From: Bifidobacterium santillanense
GTDB lineage: Bacteria; Actinomycetota; Actinomycetes; Actinomycetales; Bifidobacteriaceae
Reading direction: 5' to 3'
NCBI RefSeq assembly: GCF_018555385.1
Contig: NZ_JAFEJS010000003.1
Coordinates: 124,001-188,000 of the forward strand
Length of the DNA stretch: 64,000 nucleotides
Part shown: one piece after another, positions 28,367 through 36,162 of the stretch
Layout of the letters: each line of letters opens with the position of its first letter
How positions within the stretch are numbered: position 1 is the stretch's first letter
The notes under the pieces: generated by a model
Seen by the model: only the letters and a program-made list of their open reading frames with translations
What the model was told of the DNA's origin: nothing
The model's database searches: none
Translations under genes and position numbers: made by a program

Positions 28367-28615
28367 ATGGAGAACAAGTCCTCGAACGGTTGGAAGTTCT
28401 TTGCATTGCTGTTCGGTGCGTTGCTCGCCGGTCTGGTGGGCCTGTACATCTACAAGCAGCAGAACCCGGATTACGATCCGTGGGAGGAACCGTGGGAGAA
28501 CAGCTCTTCGCCGGTCGATCTGGGGCTCGACAAGGCCAAGGGCAAGGATAAGGACGCCGAGGCCGAGTCTGCCGACGAGCCGGCCGCCGACGCTCCCGAG
28601 GCCGCCGAGGCCTGA
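28367..28615 (+). CDS. Small single-pass membrane protein, unknown function
   Basis: The protein is 82 residues: a short N-terminus, one transmembrane helix (KFFALLFGALLAGLVGLYIY, about 10-30), an aromatic/acidic patch (DYDPWEEPWE), then a Lys/Asp/Glu/Ala-rich tail. AAAGGAG lies before the ATG at 28367. I do not recognise a family; the tail composition suggests a disordered cytoplasmic or surface extension. Confidence 0.75.
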   Translation: MENKSSNGWKFFALLFGALLAGLVGLYIYKQQNPDYDPWEEPWENSSSPVDLGLDKAKGKDKDAEAESADEPAADAPEAAEA

Positions 28616-28664
28616 TTCCTGCGCGATTGCCTCGATGCTCAACCACTGAGCGAGTACTTACGGC

Positions 28665-28712
28665 AAAGGTCCCGTGACCATCCGAAAAACGACGGATGAT
28701 CCCGGGACCTTT
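28665..28712. terminator. Bidirectional terminator
   Basis: AAAGGTCCCG (28665-28674) pairs with CGGGACCTTT (28703-28712), and the stem continues inward with CATCCG/CGGATG. It lies between convergent genes, and A/T-rich ends on both sides suit termination in both directions. Confidence 0.75.
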
Positions 28713-28729
28713 CGCGTATGAAGCGGCTC

Positions 28730-29374
28730 CTACTTCGTGACCTTCGGCTGCAAACCGGCGGAGTTCGCGACTGCCGACTCCTGGCCGCACACGGCGAGCC
28801 AGTTGGCGAGCAGACGGTAGCCGTCCTGCGTCATCACGGATTCGGGATGGAACTGGACCGCGTACATCGGCTTGCCCTTGACGCGGATGCCCTGCACGAT
28901 GTGGTCGCCCTGCGTCCACGCGGTCACCTCGAGCGTGTCCGGCACGGAATCCGGCTCGACGGCGAGCGAGTGATAGCGGGTGGCGGTCATCGGGTTGGCG
29001 ACGCCCGCGAAGATCTCATCGTCGACGTGCTCGACGAGGCTCGTCTTGCCGTGCATGATCGTCGGCGCATGATCGACCGTGCAGCCGTACACCTCGGCCA
29101 GCGCCTGAAGCCCCAGACACACGCCGAACATCGGCTTGTCCTGCTTCGCGCACAGACGGATCATGTCCTCGCTGGCGCCCGATTCGGCCGGGGCGCCGGG
29201 GCCGGGCGAGATCAGCACGCCGTCGTAGCCGTCGGTCACGTGTTCGTCGGACGGGTCGATCGCGTCGTTGCGCACCACGTCGACCGTGGCGCCGAGCGTC
29301 TTGAGATACCCGACGATCGTGTAGACGAACGAATCGTAGTTGTCGACCACGAGGATGTGCGCGGAATCGGTCAC
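28730..29374 (-). CDS. pabA: Glutamine amidotransferase, anthranilate/aminodeoxychorismate synthase component II
   Basis: The protein is a 214-residue class I glutamine amidotransferase. It has LVVDNYDSFVYTIVGYL at the start, ISPGPGAP, the catalytic cysteine in GVCLGLQALAE, and YAVQFHPESVMT with the catalytic His and Glu. It supplies ammonia to chorismate for anthranilate (tryptophan) or aminodeoxychorismate (folate) synthesis; the sequence does not separate TrpG from PabA. It starts at GTG 29374 behind AAAGGAG. In mycobacteria the same gene sits beside pknB and crgA, matching this context. Confidence 0.88.
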   Translation of the reverse strand: MTDSAHILVVDNYDSFVYTIVGYLKTLGATVDVVRNDAIDPSDEHVTDGYDGVLISPGPGAPAESGASEDMIRLCAKQDKPMFGVCLGLQALAEVYGCTVDHAPTIMHGKTSLVEHVDDEIFAGVANPMTATRYHSLAVEPDSVPDTLEVTAWTQGDHIVQGIRVKGKPMYAVQFHPESVMTQDGYRLLANWLAVCGQESAVANSAGLQPKVTK

Positions 29375-29464
29375 GATGGCTCCTTTTCGACTGGACGCAC
29401 GGGCTTGTGCTGCCGCCGGAAGCCGTGCTGAGCTGAACGCTATGCTGAACGCCAGTCTAGCCCA

Positions 29465-30622
29465 CTACTGCTGCACGGCCACGTAGTTGCTCATCTGCTG
29501 CAGCATCGGGATGTTCGCCGACGCCCAAGGGAACGCCCACTGGAACAGCGCGCCCACCGCGGCCAGGACGAGCAGCGCCGTCAGCAGCACGCGGATCGGC
29601 AGGATTCCCGGCATGAGCCGCCAGATCCCGCCATAGAGGCTCGCGTCCGGCCTGCGCCGACGCCCCGCGCGGATGTCGGCCAGCAGCGGCCAGCGCCACG
29701 CGACCGCCGCCGCGATCGCGAACACGGCCCACGCCGTCAATGCGCCGACCACATACGGCTGCAGCGAGCCGATGCGCGCCGGCAGCGACATCTCGGTCGA
29801 GCTCGTGCTCGCGAACTTCACCTTGCCGCTCGAGTCGGTGGTCGACAGCTCCTGCGGGATGCCGTCGGACACCTTCGCCCAGTACTTGAGCTCGCCCCAC
29901 GCGATCCACCGGTGCGTGGCGGTCGTGTACTTCGGCTCGCACGTGGTGAGCGTGATGAGGCGCTTGCTGGGATCCGCGCCCAGATTCTCCGGATCGGGGG
30001 CGATGACCCAGACGTCCGTCGGCACGACGATCTGGTAGCGCTTGTACGTGTAGACGTACCAGTAGTCCTGCGTGCGGATGATGATCGGGTCGCCCTCCTG
30101 GAGCTTGTCGATGTCGCCGAGCGGTTCGCCGTAGCCGGAGCGATGGCCGGCGATCGCGAAGTTGCCTACCTCGCCGGGCATCTGCGTGCTCTGGTAGTGG
30201 CCGAGTCCGTGGCGCGCGAGCTGCTCGGCGTCGGTGCCCTCGACGATGTTGCGCTGCCATCCCTCGCCGAACCGCGGAACGTACAGCTGCGCGATCAGGT
30301 CGCCGTAGCGCGCGCTCTCCGGCTGGACCGGGGCGTCGCCGGACTGCGCCTCGGCGATCGTCGTGTCGCCGGACGCGCTCGGGTCGGACCACGAGACCTG
30401 CTCGCGCGTCTCGACCTGCGTGCGTTCCGCCTGCACGCCGGTCCACCACATCTGCCACACGATGTACAGCGCGCAGATCGCGGCCATCGTGATGAGCAGC
30501 TCGGCGAGGATGCCGATCGCCTGCCACGCCGGTCCGCGCCGGGTGCGGCCCGACGTCTTTGGCCCGTCGATGGTCGCGTCCGTGATGCCGTCGTCCATGG
30601 CCCTCTTCGCGCTGTGCTTCAT
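29465..30622 (-). CDS. Class E sortase with extra C-terminal membrane segments
   Basis: The protein is 385 residues. An N-terminal helix (about 35-60) anchors a sortase domain with catalytic His in FAIAGHRSGYG (near 160), the cysteine in LITLTTCEPKYTT (near 228) and Arg in THRW (near 237). A C-terminal region with two more hydrophobic segments follows (about 280-305 and 340-365). The TLTTC motif and actinobacterial context point to class E, which processes LAXTG-type surface proteins. It begins 9 nt after the DUF881 gene ends, using an RBS (GGGGGAG) that overlaps that stop. Confidence 0.87.
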   Translation of the reverse strand: MKHSAKRAMDDGITDATIDGPKTSGRTRRGPAWQAIGILAELLITMAAICALYIVWQMWWTGVQAERTQVETREQVSWSDPSASGDTTIAEAQSGDAPVQPESARYGDLIAQLYVPRFGEGWQRNIVEGTDAEQLARHGLGHYQSTQMPGEVGNFAIAGHRSGYGEPLGDIDKLQEGDPIIIRTQDYWYVYTYKRYQIVVPTDVWVIAPDPENLGADPSKRLITLTTCEPKYTTATHRWIAWGELKYWAKVSDGIPQELSTTDSSGKVKFASTSSTEMSLPARIGSLQPYVVGALTAWAVFAIAAAVAWRWPLLADIRAGRRRRPDASLYGGIWRLMPGILPIRVLLTALLVLAAVGALFQWAFPWASANIPMLQQMSNYVAVQQ

Positions 30623-30631
30623 GCTCGCCCG

Positions 30632-31429
30632 TCACTCCCCCGTGGTCGTCGTGGTATCGTCCGTGCCGTCGTCCGATGCGCTGCCCGATCCCGCGACGGA
30701 CGCGTACTTGAGCGGCTGCAGCAGCGACGCGGTCTCGTCGAAATGCAGGTTCTTCCTCCGTTCGACCTTCCATCCGAGGCCGAACGCGCTGACGTACTGC
30801 TTGTAGATGCGGATGGCCGGCGAATCGTCCAGCGCCTTGACGAGCGCGTCCTGATCGCCGATGGCGTAGATCGTGAACGGCGGCGAGTACTTCTTGCCGT
30901 GCAGCGAGACGACGTTGCCCGAGCAGATCACGGCGGAGTTGAACAGCATGCGTTGGTCCATGAACATCATGGACGTGGCGCCGCCCGCCCATAGCGCGTT
31001 GATCACCGATTCGATGTCCTGCTGGTGGATCACGTACTTGTCGATGTCGTCGCTGGAACCGGAGGCGTCGATCGCCTGCTCCCACATCGGCGAATCGTCG
31101 AGCGTGACGGCGACGCCCGGGCCGTCGACGGCCTGCAGGGTCGCGCCGGAGCCGGCGTCGGTGGTCGTGGCGGTGCTGCCGTTCTTCGAGACGAGATCGG
31201 TGAGCGTGCTCACGTCGGCACTGAGCTTCTCGACCTCGGCGTTGAGCTTGTTGACCTCGTCCACGCGCTGCTCGATGAGTCCGGCGGTGTCCGAATTGAC
31301 CGTGGCCGTGCGGTTGAAGCGCAGGTTCGTGACGAAGAGATAGCCGGTCAGCGCGACGACGAGCATCACCGCGACGCCGCCCGCGAAGGACCGTTTCACG
31401 CTGTGCCGACCACCGCCGTGTCTGGCCAT
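30632..31429 (-). CDS. DUF881 family membrane-anchored protein
   Basis: The protein is 265 residues. One N-terminal helix (AGGVAVMLVVALTGYLFVT) precedes a coiled-coil (LIEQRVDEVNKLNAEVEKL) and the DUF881 domain (GVAVTLDDSP, INALWAGGATSMMF, GNVVSLHGKKYSPPFTIYAIG). Members occur next to crgA, trpG and pknB in many Actinobacteria (Rv0012-like), with an unknown role near division or wall synthesis. AAAGG precedes the ATG. It is co-transcribed with the sortase. Confidence 0.87.
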   Translation of the reverse strand: MARHGGGRHSVKRSFAGGVAVMLVVALTGYLFVTNLRFNRTATVNSDTAGLIEQRVDEVNKLNAEVEKLSADVSTLTDLVSKNGSTATTTDAGSGATLQAVDGPGVAVTLDDSPMWEQAIDASGSSDDIDKYVIHQQDIESVINALWAGGATSMMFMDQRMLFNSAVICSGNVVSLHGKKYSPPFTIYAIGDQDALVKALDDSPAIRIYKQYVSAFGLGWKVERRKNLHFDETASLLQPLKYASVAGSGSASDDGTDDTTTTTGE

Positions 31430-31622
31430 GCCGCCGCCTTTCCGCCGGGCCCGACGTGTTCACCGGGCCGTGTGCGCCGGTATCCACCGGTTCCGCCGGT
31501 TATTTGCACACATGCCTCGACGCTGCACATTTGGCCGCCAATATCCGCTGATCGCTCGCCACGTTCGAGTGTAACCACTATTATGACTTCTAGCCTATAG
31601 AACTTGAATGGAGACTACGCTG

Positions 31623-32018
31623 ATGGCTGACGAAGAGCTGGACAACAACTCGAATGGACAGAAGGACTGGCAGTCCGATACGAAGCAGGACGACGCCGCG
31701 GGCATCGTCGATATGGACAAGGTCGAGGCCGTCCTCAACGCCACCGCCGACAAGTCGGCGATGACTCCGCAGATGCAGCGCATGATGGCGCGCCAGGAGG
31801 AGAACACCCGTCGAGTCGAGGAGACGATCAAGGGCACCAAGTCCAACCCGCGTTGGTTCGTGCCGCTGTTCTGCATCCTGATGGTGATCGGTCTGATCTG
31901 GGTCGTCACCTACTACCTGACCTCTGACTACCCGATCCCGAACATCGGCGCGTGGAACCTGCTCATCGGCTTCGTCATCATCATGATCGGCTTCATCATG
32001 ACGATGTGGTGGCGCTGA
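31623..32018 (+). CDS. crgA: Cell-division protein CrgA
   Basis: The protein is 131 residues. A charged N-terminal 70 residues is followed by KSNPRWFVPLFCILMVIGL and IGAWNLLIGFVIIMIGFIMT, the two-helix CrgA signature. CrgA binds FtsZ and division/peptidoglycan proteins. The cytoplasmic N-terminus is longer than the usual roughly 35 residues of mycobacterial CrgA. Start 31623 (MADEELDNN) has GGAG 8 nt before it; an upstream ATG at 31608 has none. It diverges from the DUF881-sortase pair. Confidence 0.88.
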   Translation: MADEELDNNSNGQKDWQSDTKQDDAAGIVDMDKVEAVLNATADKSAMTPQMQRMMARQEENTRRVEETIKGTKSNPRWFVPLFCILMVIGLIWVVTYYLTSDYPIPNIGAWNLLIGFVIIMIGFIMTMWWR

Positions 32019-32019
32019 G

Positions 32020-32564
32020 TTTTCCACATCCCGTGTGGCATGCAGGCCGTCGTCCCGTTTCCCGGGGCGGCGGCCTTCGTCGTCTCCGGGCGTGACGGCC
32101 GATATGACATCTGACGGAACGTCCGCATGTGGATAAGTCGGGGGTATGGGGTGTGTGCATAACAGTAATCCACAGGTTATCCACAGTGAAAATCGTTGGA
32201 ATTCCGGCCTTTGTGGATTGTTATCCACAAGTTATCCACCACTTATCCACTGATACGTAGTGGTTGTCCACAAACTATCCACCGGATCGGGGCAAGTTAT
32301 CCACAATCGGCGACGGTTATCCACCCGAAGGATGTGGATTTCCGCCCCCGGCGCCCCTTGCTGATCGCGTGGACGATTCCCCGGAAGTTGTCAACATGAC
32401 TTCCGTACGATTGTGGATAACCCACTATGCACATATCCACAATTCACAATCGTTGATTTTTCAACGTTTCCGCAACCAGAGTGGGGTTGTGCACATCGGT
32501 TTTCCACTATGGGTCCACCGTTATCCCCAAGTTATCCACACTGTTTTCCACATCCTGTGGAAAA
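32020..32564. other. Cluster of DnaA boxes (oriC-like)
   Basis: Perfect TTATCCACA boxes lie at 32177-32185, 32221-32229, 32297-32305 and 32532-32540, and on the minus strand at 32128-32136 and 32412-32420. At least ten one-mismatch boxes lie among them (for example 32166, 32232, 32243, 32264, 32317, 32433, 32521, 32545). An AT-richer patch spans about 32430-32470. This density is typical of a replication origin, yet no dnaA or dnaN is in the window. It could be oriC displaced from dnaA or a DnaA-titration/regulatory site. Confidence 0.75.
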
Positions 32565-32622
32565 CTACATATGTGTAAGTCACCCTACTAGGCACTACAT
32601 GTAGTGTTCGGTTGGGTGGACG

Positions 32623-32707
32623 CGGCGGATCGGCCCATCCCGTTCGCGACACACTCAAGGCCGTTTGGCCAAGCCTACAGTCGCGAACGGGATGGGCCGA
32701 TCCGCCG
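32623..32707. repeat. 85-bp hairpin element 1
   Basis: Perfect 28-bp arms (32623-32650 / 32680-32707, ending in GTTCGCGAC before the loop) enclose a 29-nt loop that begins ACACTCAAGG and ends AGCCTACA. The loop is reverse-complementary, at 27 of 29 positions, to the loop of the element at 32831-32915. Confidence 0.85.
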
Positions 32708-32830
32708 CTCACTCACGTACGGACGTTGCGCTGGGTGGGGTGATGACACTATCGGAGCCAGGAGCGACAATGCATATGCCGGGAAATGCGGCCAATACGG
32801 GCAACCATGGTGAGTTCACGACGAAACGGA

Positions 32831-32915
32831 GCAGAGGGGCGGGTTTCCTGTTCGCGATCGTAGGCTTGGCCGAACGGCCTTGAGTGTATCGCGAACAGGA
32901 AACCCGCCCCTCTGC
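32831..32915. repeat. 85-bp hairpin element 2
   Basis: Perfect 28-bp arms (32831-32858 / 32888-32915, ending in GTTCGCGAT before the loop) enclose a 29-nt loop. Same size and near-identical (inverted) loop as element 1, but the outer arm sequence differs. It lies 39 bp behind the pknB stop and may also block transcription. No T-run follows. Confidence 0.85.
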
Positions 32916-32954
32916 GGTCACCGAACTAACGGCAAATCAGAAGCTAGGAACCCC

Positions 32955-35117
32955 CTACTTCGTAGCGGTCTTGCTGGCGGAGGACCCGGTGGATCCGGAG
33001 CTGGTCTCGCCTCCGGATCCGGACGAGCCGGAATTGCCCCCCGATTCGCCACCGGAGTTGGACCCTGATCCGGACCCCGAGTTGGAGCCGGAATTGCCCC
33101 CCGATTCGCTGCCGCCGGACGAGGTGGCGACCGTGGTCAGGGTGATCGTGGCGCCCTTCTCCGCGGTGGATCCGCTGGAGGTGCTCTGTGCGACGACGCG
33201 GTCGGATGTGGAGGCGGAACCGGACTGGTTCACGGTGAAGCCGAGCGCCTCGAGCTGCGCCTTGGCGTTCGCGTAGGTCTCGCCGATCACGTTCGGCACG
33301 GTGACCGGCTGCGAGCCCTTGGACACGACGAGGCTCACGGACGTGCCCTGCGCCACGGACGTGTTGGAGGACGGATAGACGCTCATCACGTTGCCGGCGG
33401 CCACGGAGTCGCTGTACTCCTCGGTGATCGTCACGCCGGTGAAGCCCGCGTCGCGCAGCGCGGCGACCGCGGAGTCCTTCGATTGGCCGACCAGTCCGTC
33501 GGGGATCGTGGTCAGGCCGGACGAGACGTACAGGAGCACGGTCGTGCCCTTCGGCTCGGACTTGCCCGCCGCCGGGTTGGTGCGGGTGACCTTGTCCTTC
33601 GCGATCGACGCGCTGTCCTCGGTCTGCACGCTGGTGCCGACCTTGAAGCCGGCCGATTCCAGCTCGGTGCGGGCCTCGGACTGCGTCATGCCGGTGACGT
33701 CGGGGATCTTCGTGCTCTGCGGGCCGGTGGAGAACCAGACGCGCACGGTCGAGCCGCGTGCGGCCTTCGCGCCGCCCTCGGGGTTTTGCTTGGTGAACGT
33801 GCCGTCGGGCTCGGTCGAGTCGTTGTCGTCGACGGCCTCGAAGGTGAAGCCCGCGGCCTCGATCTTCGCCTTGGCCATGTCCTTGGTCATCGACGTGGTG
33901 ATCGTCGGGACGGTGGCCATCTGCTCGGTGGCCGCCTCGTTGCCGGAGACCATGAACCAGACGCCCAGTACGACGAGCAGCGCCACGGCCACGCCGATCA
34001 GCGAGCCGATGACGATCTTCTTGCGCTTGCGGGCCTTCAAGGCCGCGGCGCGCTGTGCGGCGCGCGTCTGGGCCATCGTGGTGGAGGCGGCGGGACGGAT
34101 CTGCTCGAACTGGCCGGTGGCCGGGTTGAACGCCTGCGTGGACGAGCCGCCGCCGTCCGGGTTGAGCGGCACGGTGGCCGCGTCCTGCTCGGCCTGCTTG
34201 CGGGCCTTCATGTTCGCGAGGTCGGTGAGCGGGTTGAACGCGGCCGCCACCGGCACGCCGCCGTTCATGAAGGTCAGGATGTCGTTCTTGAACTCGGCGG
34301 CCGTCGCGTAGCGGTTCTGGCGGTCCTTGGCCATCGCCTTGGCGCAGATCGAGTCCCACATCTTCGGCAGGCCCGGCACCACGGCGGACGGCGGGGTCGC
34401 CACCTCGGAGACGTGCTGGTAGGCGATCGCCACGGCGGAGTCGCCGGTGAACGGCGGACGGCCGGTGAGCATCTCGTAGAGCACGCAGCCGGCGGAGTAT
34501 AGGTCGGAGCGCATGTCGACGGTCTCGCCGCGCGCCTGCTCGGGGGAGAGGTACTGCGCGGTGCCGACGACGCCCTGCGACTGGGTCATCGTCGCGGCCG
34601 AGTCGTCGAGCGCGCGGGCGATGCCGAAGTCCATGACCTTGACCATGCCCTGATCGGAGATCATGATGTTGCCGGGCTTGATGTCGCGGTGGATGATGCC
34701 CATCCGGTGCGAGTACTCGAGGGCGTTCAGGACGCCGAGCATCACCTGTTCGGCGTCGCGCTGGCTCAGCGGGCCGTTGGCGCGGATGATGTCGCGCAGG
34801 GTCTGGCCCTTGACGTACTCCATCACGAGGTACGGCAGGCGTTCGGGCTGGCCGTTCTCGCCGGTGATCGTCTCCTCGCCCGAATCGTAGATGTTGACGA
34901 TGTTCGGGTTGTTCATCTGGGCGACGGAGTGCGCCTCGCGGCGGAATCGCGCGAGGAAGATCTCGTCGTTGGCGAGGTCGGAGCGCATGATCTTGATGGC
35001 GACGGTGCGTCCGAGACGCGTGTCCATCGCCACGTGGACCTCGGCCATGCCGCCGCGGCCGACGAGCTGGCCGAGCTGGTAGCGGCCGTCCGCCAGAGCA
35101 GAGGGCATGTTACTCAT
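32955..35117 (-). CDS. pknB: Serine/threonine protein kinase PknB with four PASTA domains
   Basis: The protein is 720 residues. The kinase domain (about 12-275) has the glycine loop GRGGMAEV, VAIKIM, HRDIKPGNIMI and DFGIARAL. A juxtamembrane stretch precedes a transmembrane helix (about 365-388, IGSLIGVAVALLVVLG). Four extracellular PASTA repeats (about 395-660) follow, then a Ser/Gly-rich tail of about 55 residues. PASTA kinases sense muropeptides or lipid II and control wall synthesis and division. Start 35117 (MSNMPSALADG) has GGAAGGAG and overlaps the end of pknA by 8 bp. It is the last gene of the fhaA-to-pknB operon. Confidence 0.95.
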   Translation of the reverse strand: MSNMPSALADGRYQLGQLVGRGGMAEVHVAMDTRLGRTVAIKIMRSDLANDEIFLARFRREAHSVAQMNNPNIVNIYDSGEETITGENGQPERLPYLVMEYVKGQTLRDIIRANGPLSQRDAEQVMLGVLNALEYSHRMGIIHRDIKPGNIMISDQGMVKVMDFGIARALDDSAATMTQSQGVVGTAQYLSPEQARGETVDMRSDLYSAGCVLYEMLTGRPPFTGDSAVAIAYQHVSEVATPPSAVVPGLPKMWDSICAKAMAKDRQNRYATAAEFKNDILTFMNGGVPVAAAFNPLTDLANMKARKQAEQDAATVPLNPDGGGSSTQAFNPATGQFEQIRPAASTTMAQTRAAQRAAALKARKRKKIVIGSLIGVAVALLVVLGVWFMVSGNEAATEQMATVPTITTSMTKDMAKAKIEAAGFTFEAVDDNDSTEPDGTFTKQNPEGGAKAARGSTVRVWFSTGPQSTKIPDVTGMTQSEARTELESAGFKVGTSVQTEDSASIAKDKVTRTNPAAGKSEPKGTTVLLYVSSGLTTIPDGLVGQSKDSAVAALRDAGFTGVTITEEYSDSVAAGNVMSVYPSSNTSVAQGTSVSLVVSKGSQPVTVPNVIGETYANAKAQLEALGFTVNQSGSASTSDRVVAQSTSSGSTAEKGATITLTTVATSSGGSESGGNSGSNSGSGSGSNSGGESGGNSGSSGSGGETSSGSTGSSASKTATK

Positions 35118-36162
35118 TGGTGCTCCTTCCAAACGTCTGTTGGCTCGAGCCGTCCATGTTCGGCGCATCCACGACGCCGGTGTTGCCGGCGGTCCTGCCG
35201 GTCACGCCGGAACCGGGCGTCGGCGTCGTCACGGTCACGCGCGGGTTCGCCAGCGGGATGTGCGGGGTGCTCATCACCCGTCGCGGCAGACGCCCGCCGG
35301 CGACGATGCGCGTGGAGTCGGTCAGTTCGGTCTGCTGGTCGAGCAGACGGCGTTCGATGCGCGCCAGCGTGCGGGAGACGACGAGCGCGTCCTTGGGGCG
35401 GTCGAGCGGGTCCTTCGCCAGCATCGACATGACGAATTCGCGCAGCTGCACGTCGACGGTGGCCGGCAGCGGCGGCACGGGGTCGTTCACGTGCGCGGCG
35501 GCGATGTCGACCGGGGTGGCGCCGGTGAACGGGCGATGGCCGCACAGGCCCTCGTATGCGACGACGCCCAGGGAGTAGATGTCCGACTGCGGCGTGGCCT
35601 GCTGGCCCTGTGCCTGCTCGGGGGAGATGTACTGCGCGGTGCCCACGACCATGCCGTCCTGCGTGATCTGCTCCTGATTGGTGGAGTAGGAGACGCCGAA
35701 GTCGGTGATCTTCACCTCGCCGGTGTCGGAGACCATGATGTTGGCCGGCTTGACGTCGCGGTGGATCACGCCGTGGGAGTGCGCGACGAACAGGCCGCGC
35801 GCGGTCTGGATGAGGATCGGCAGCAGCTGCAGCGGATCCATCGCGCCCTGCTCGTGGAAGATGTCGGCGAGCGACTTCGACGGCACGTACTCCATGACGA
35901 GGAAGCCGATGCCGTCGTGCTCGTAGTATTCGAACAGCGCGGCGATGTTCGGGTGCGCGAGATTGGCGGAGTTGTGCGCCTCCGCGCGTAGGCGACGCAG
36001 CTTGGCCTCCGCGTTGGACAGGTCGGAGCGCAGCGCCTTGATGGCCACCGGACGATTGAGCTGGATGTCCCAGCCCTTCCAGACCTCGCCCATGCCGCCC
36101 TTGGCGATTCTCGAATCGAGGCGATATCGGCGATGGATGAGCTGTCCTTCGATCAGTTTCAT
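35110..36162 (-). CDS. pknA: Serine/threonine protein kinase PknA
   Basis: The protein is 350 residues. The kinase domain (about 12-270) has AKGGMGEVWKG, VAIKAL, HRDVKPANIMV and DFGVSYS, followed by a Thr/Pro/Gly-rich tail (about 290-350). I see no transmembrane helix, unlike mycobacterial PknA, so it appears cytoplasmic. Its ATG overlaps the pbpA stop (ATGA) and its end overlaps pknB by 8 bp, implying translational coupling. It probably works with PknB and is reversed by PstP. Confidence 0.92.
   Translation of the reverse strand: MKLIEGQLIHRRYRLDSRIAKGGMGEVWKGWDIQLNRPVAIKALRSDLSNAEAKLRRLRAEAHNSANLAHPNIAALFEYYEHDGIGFLVMEYVPSKSLADIFHEQGAMDPLQLLPILIQTARGLFVAHSHGVIHRDVKPANIMVSDTGEVKITDFGVSYSTNQEQITQDGMVVGTAQYISPEQAQGQQATPQSDIYSLGVVAYEGLCGHRPFTGATPVDIAAAHVNDPVPPLPATVDVQLREFVMSMLAKDPLDRPKDALVVSRTLARIERRLLDQQTELTDSTRIVAGGRLPRRVMSTPHIPLANPRVTVTTPTPGSGVTGRTAGNTGVVDAPNMDGSSQQTFGRSTNE

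Noticed and set aside
32770..32883. Possible 37-residue ORF with AGGAG before the ATG, ending in hairpin element 2
   Set aside because: Its C-terminal half lies inside the hairpin arm, and the composition is not protein-like. RBS alone is too weak.
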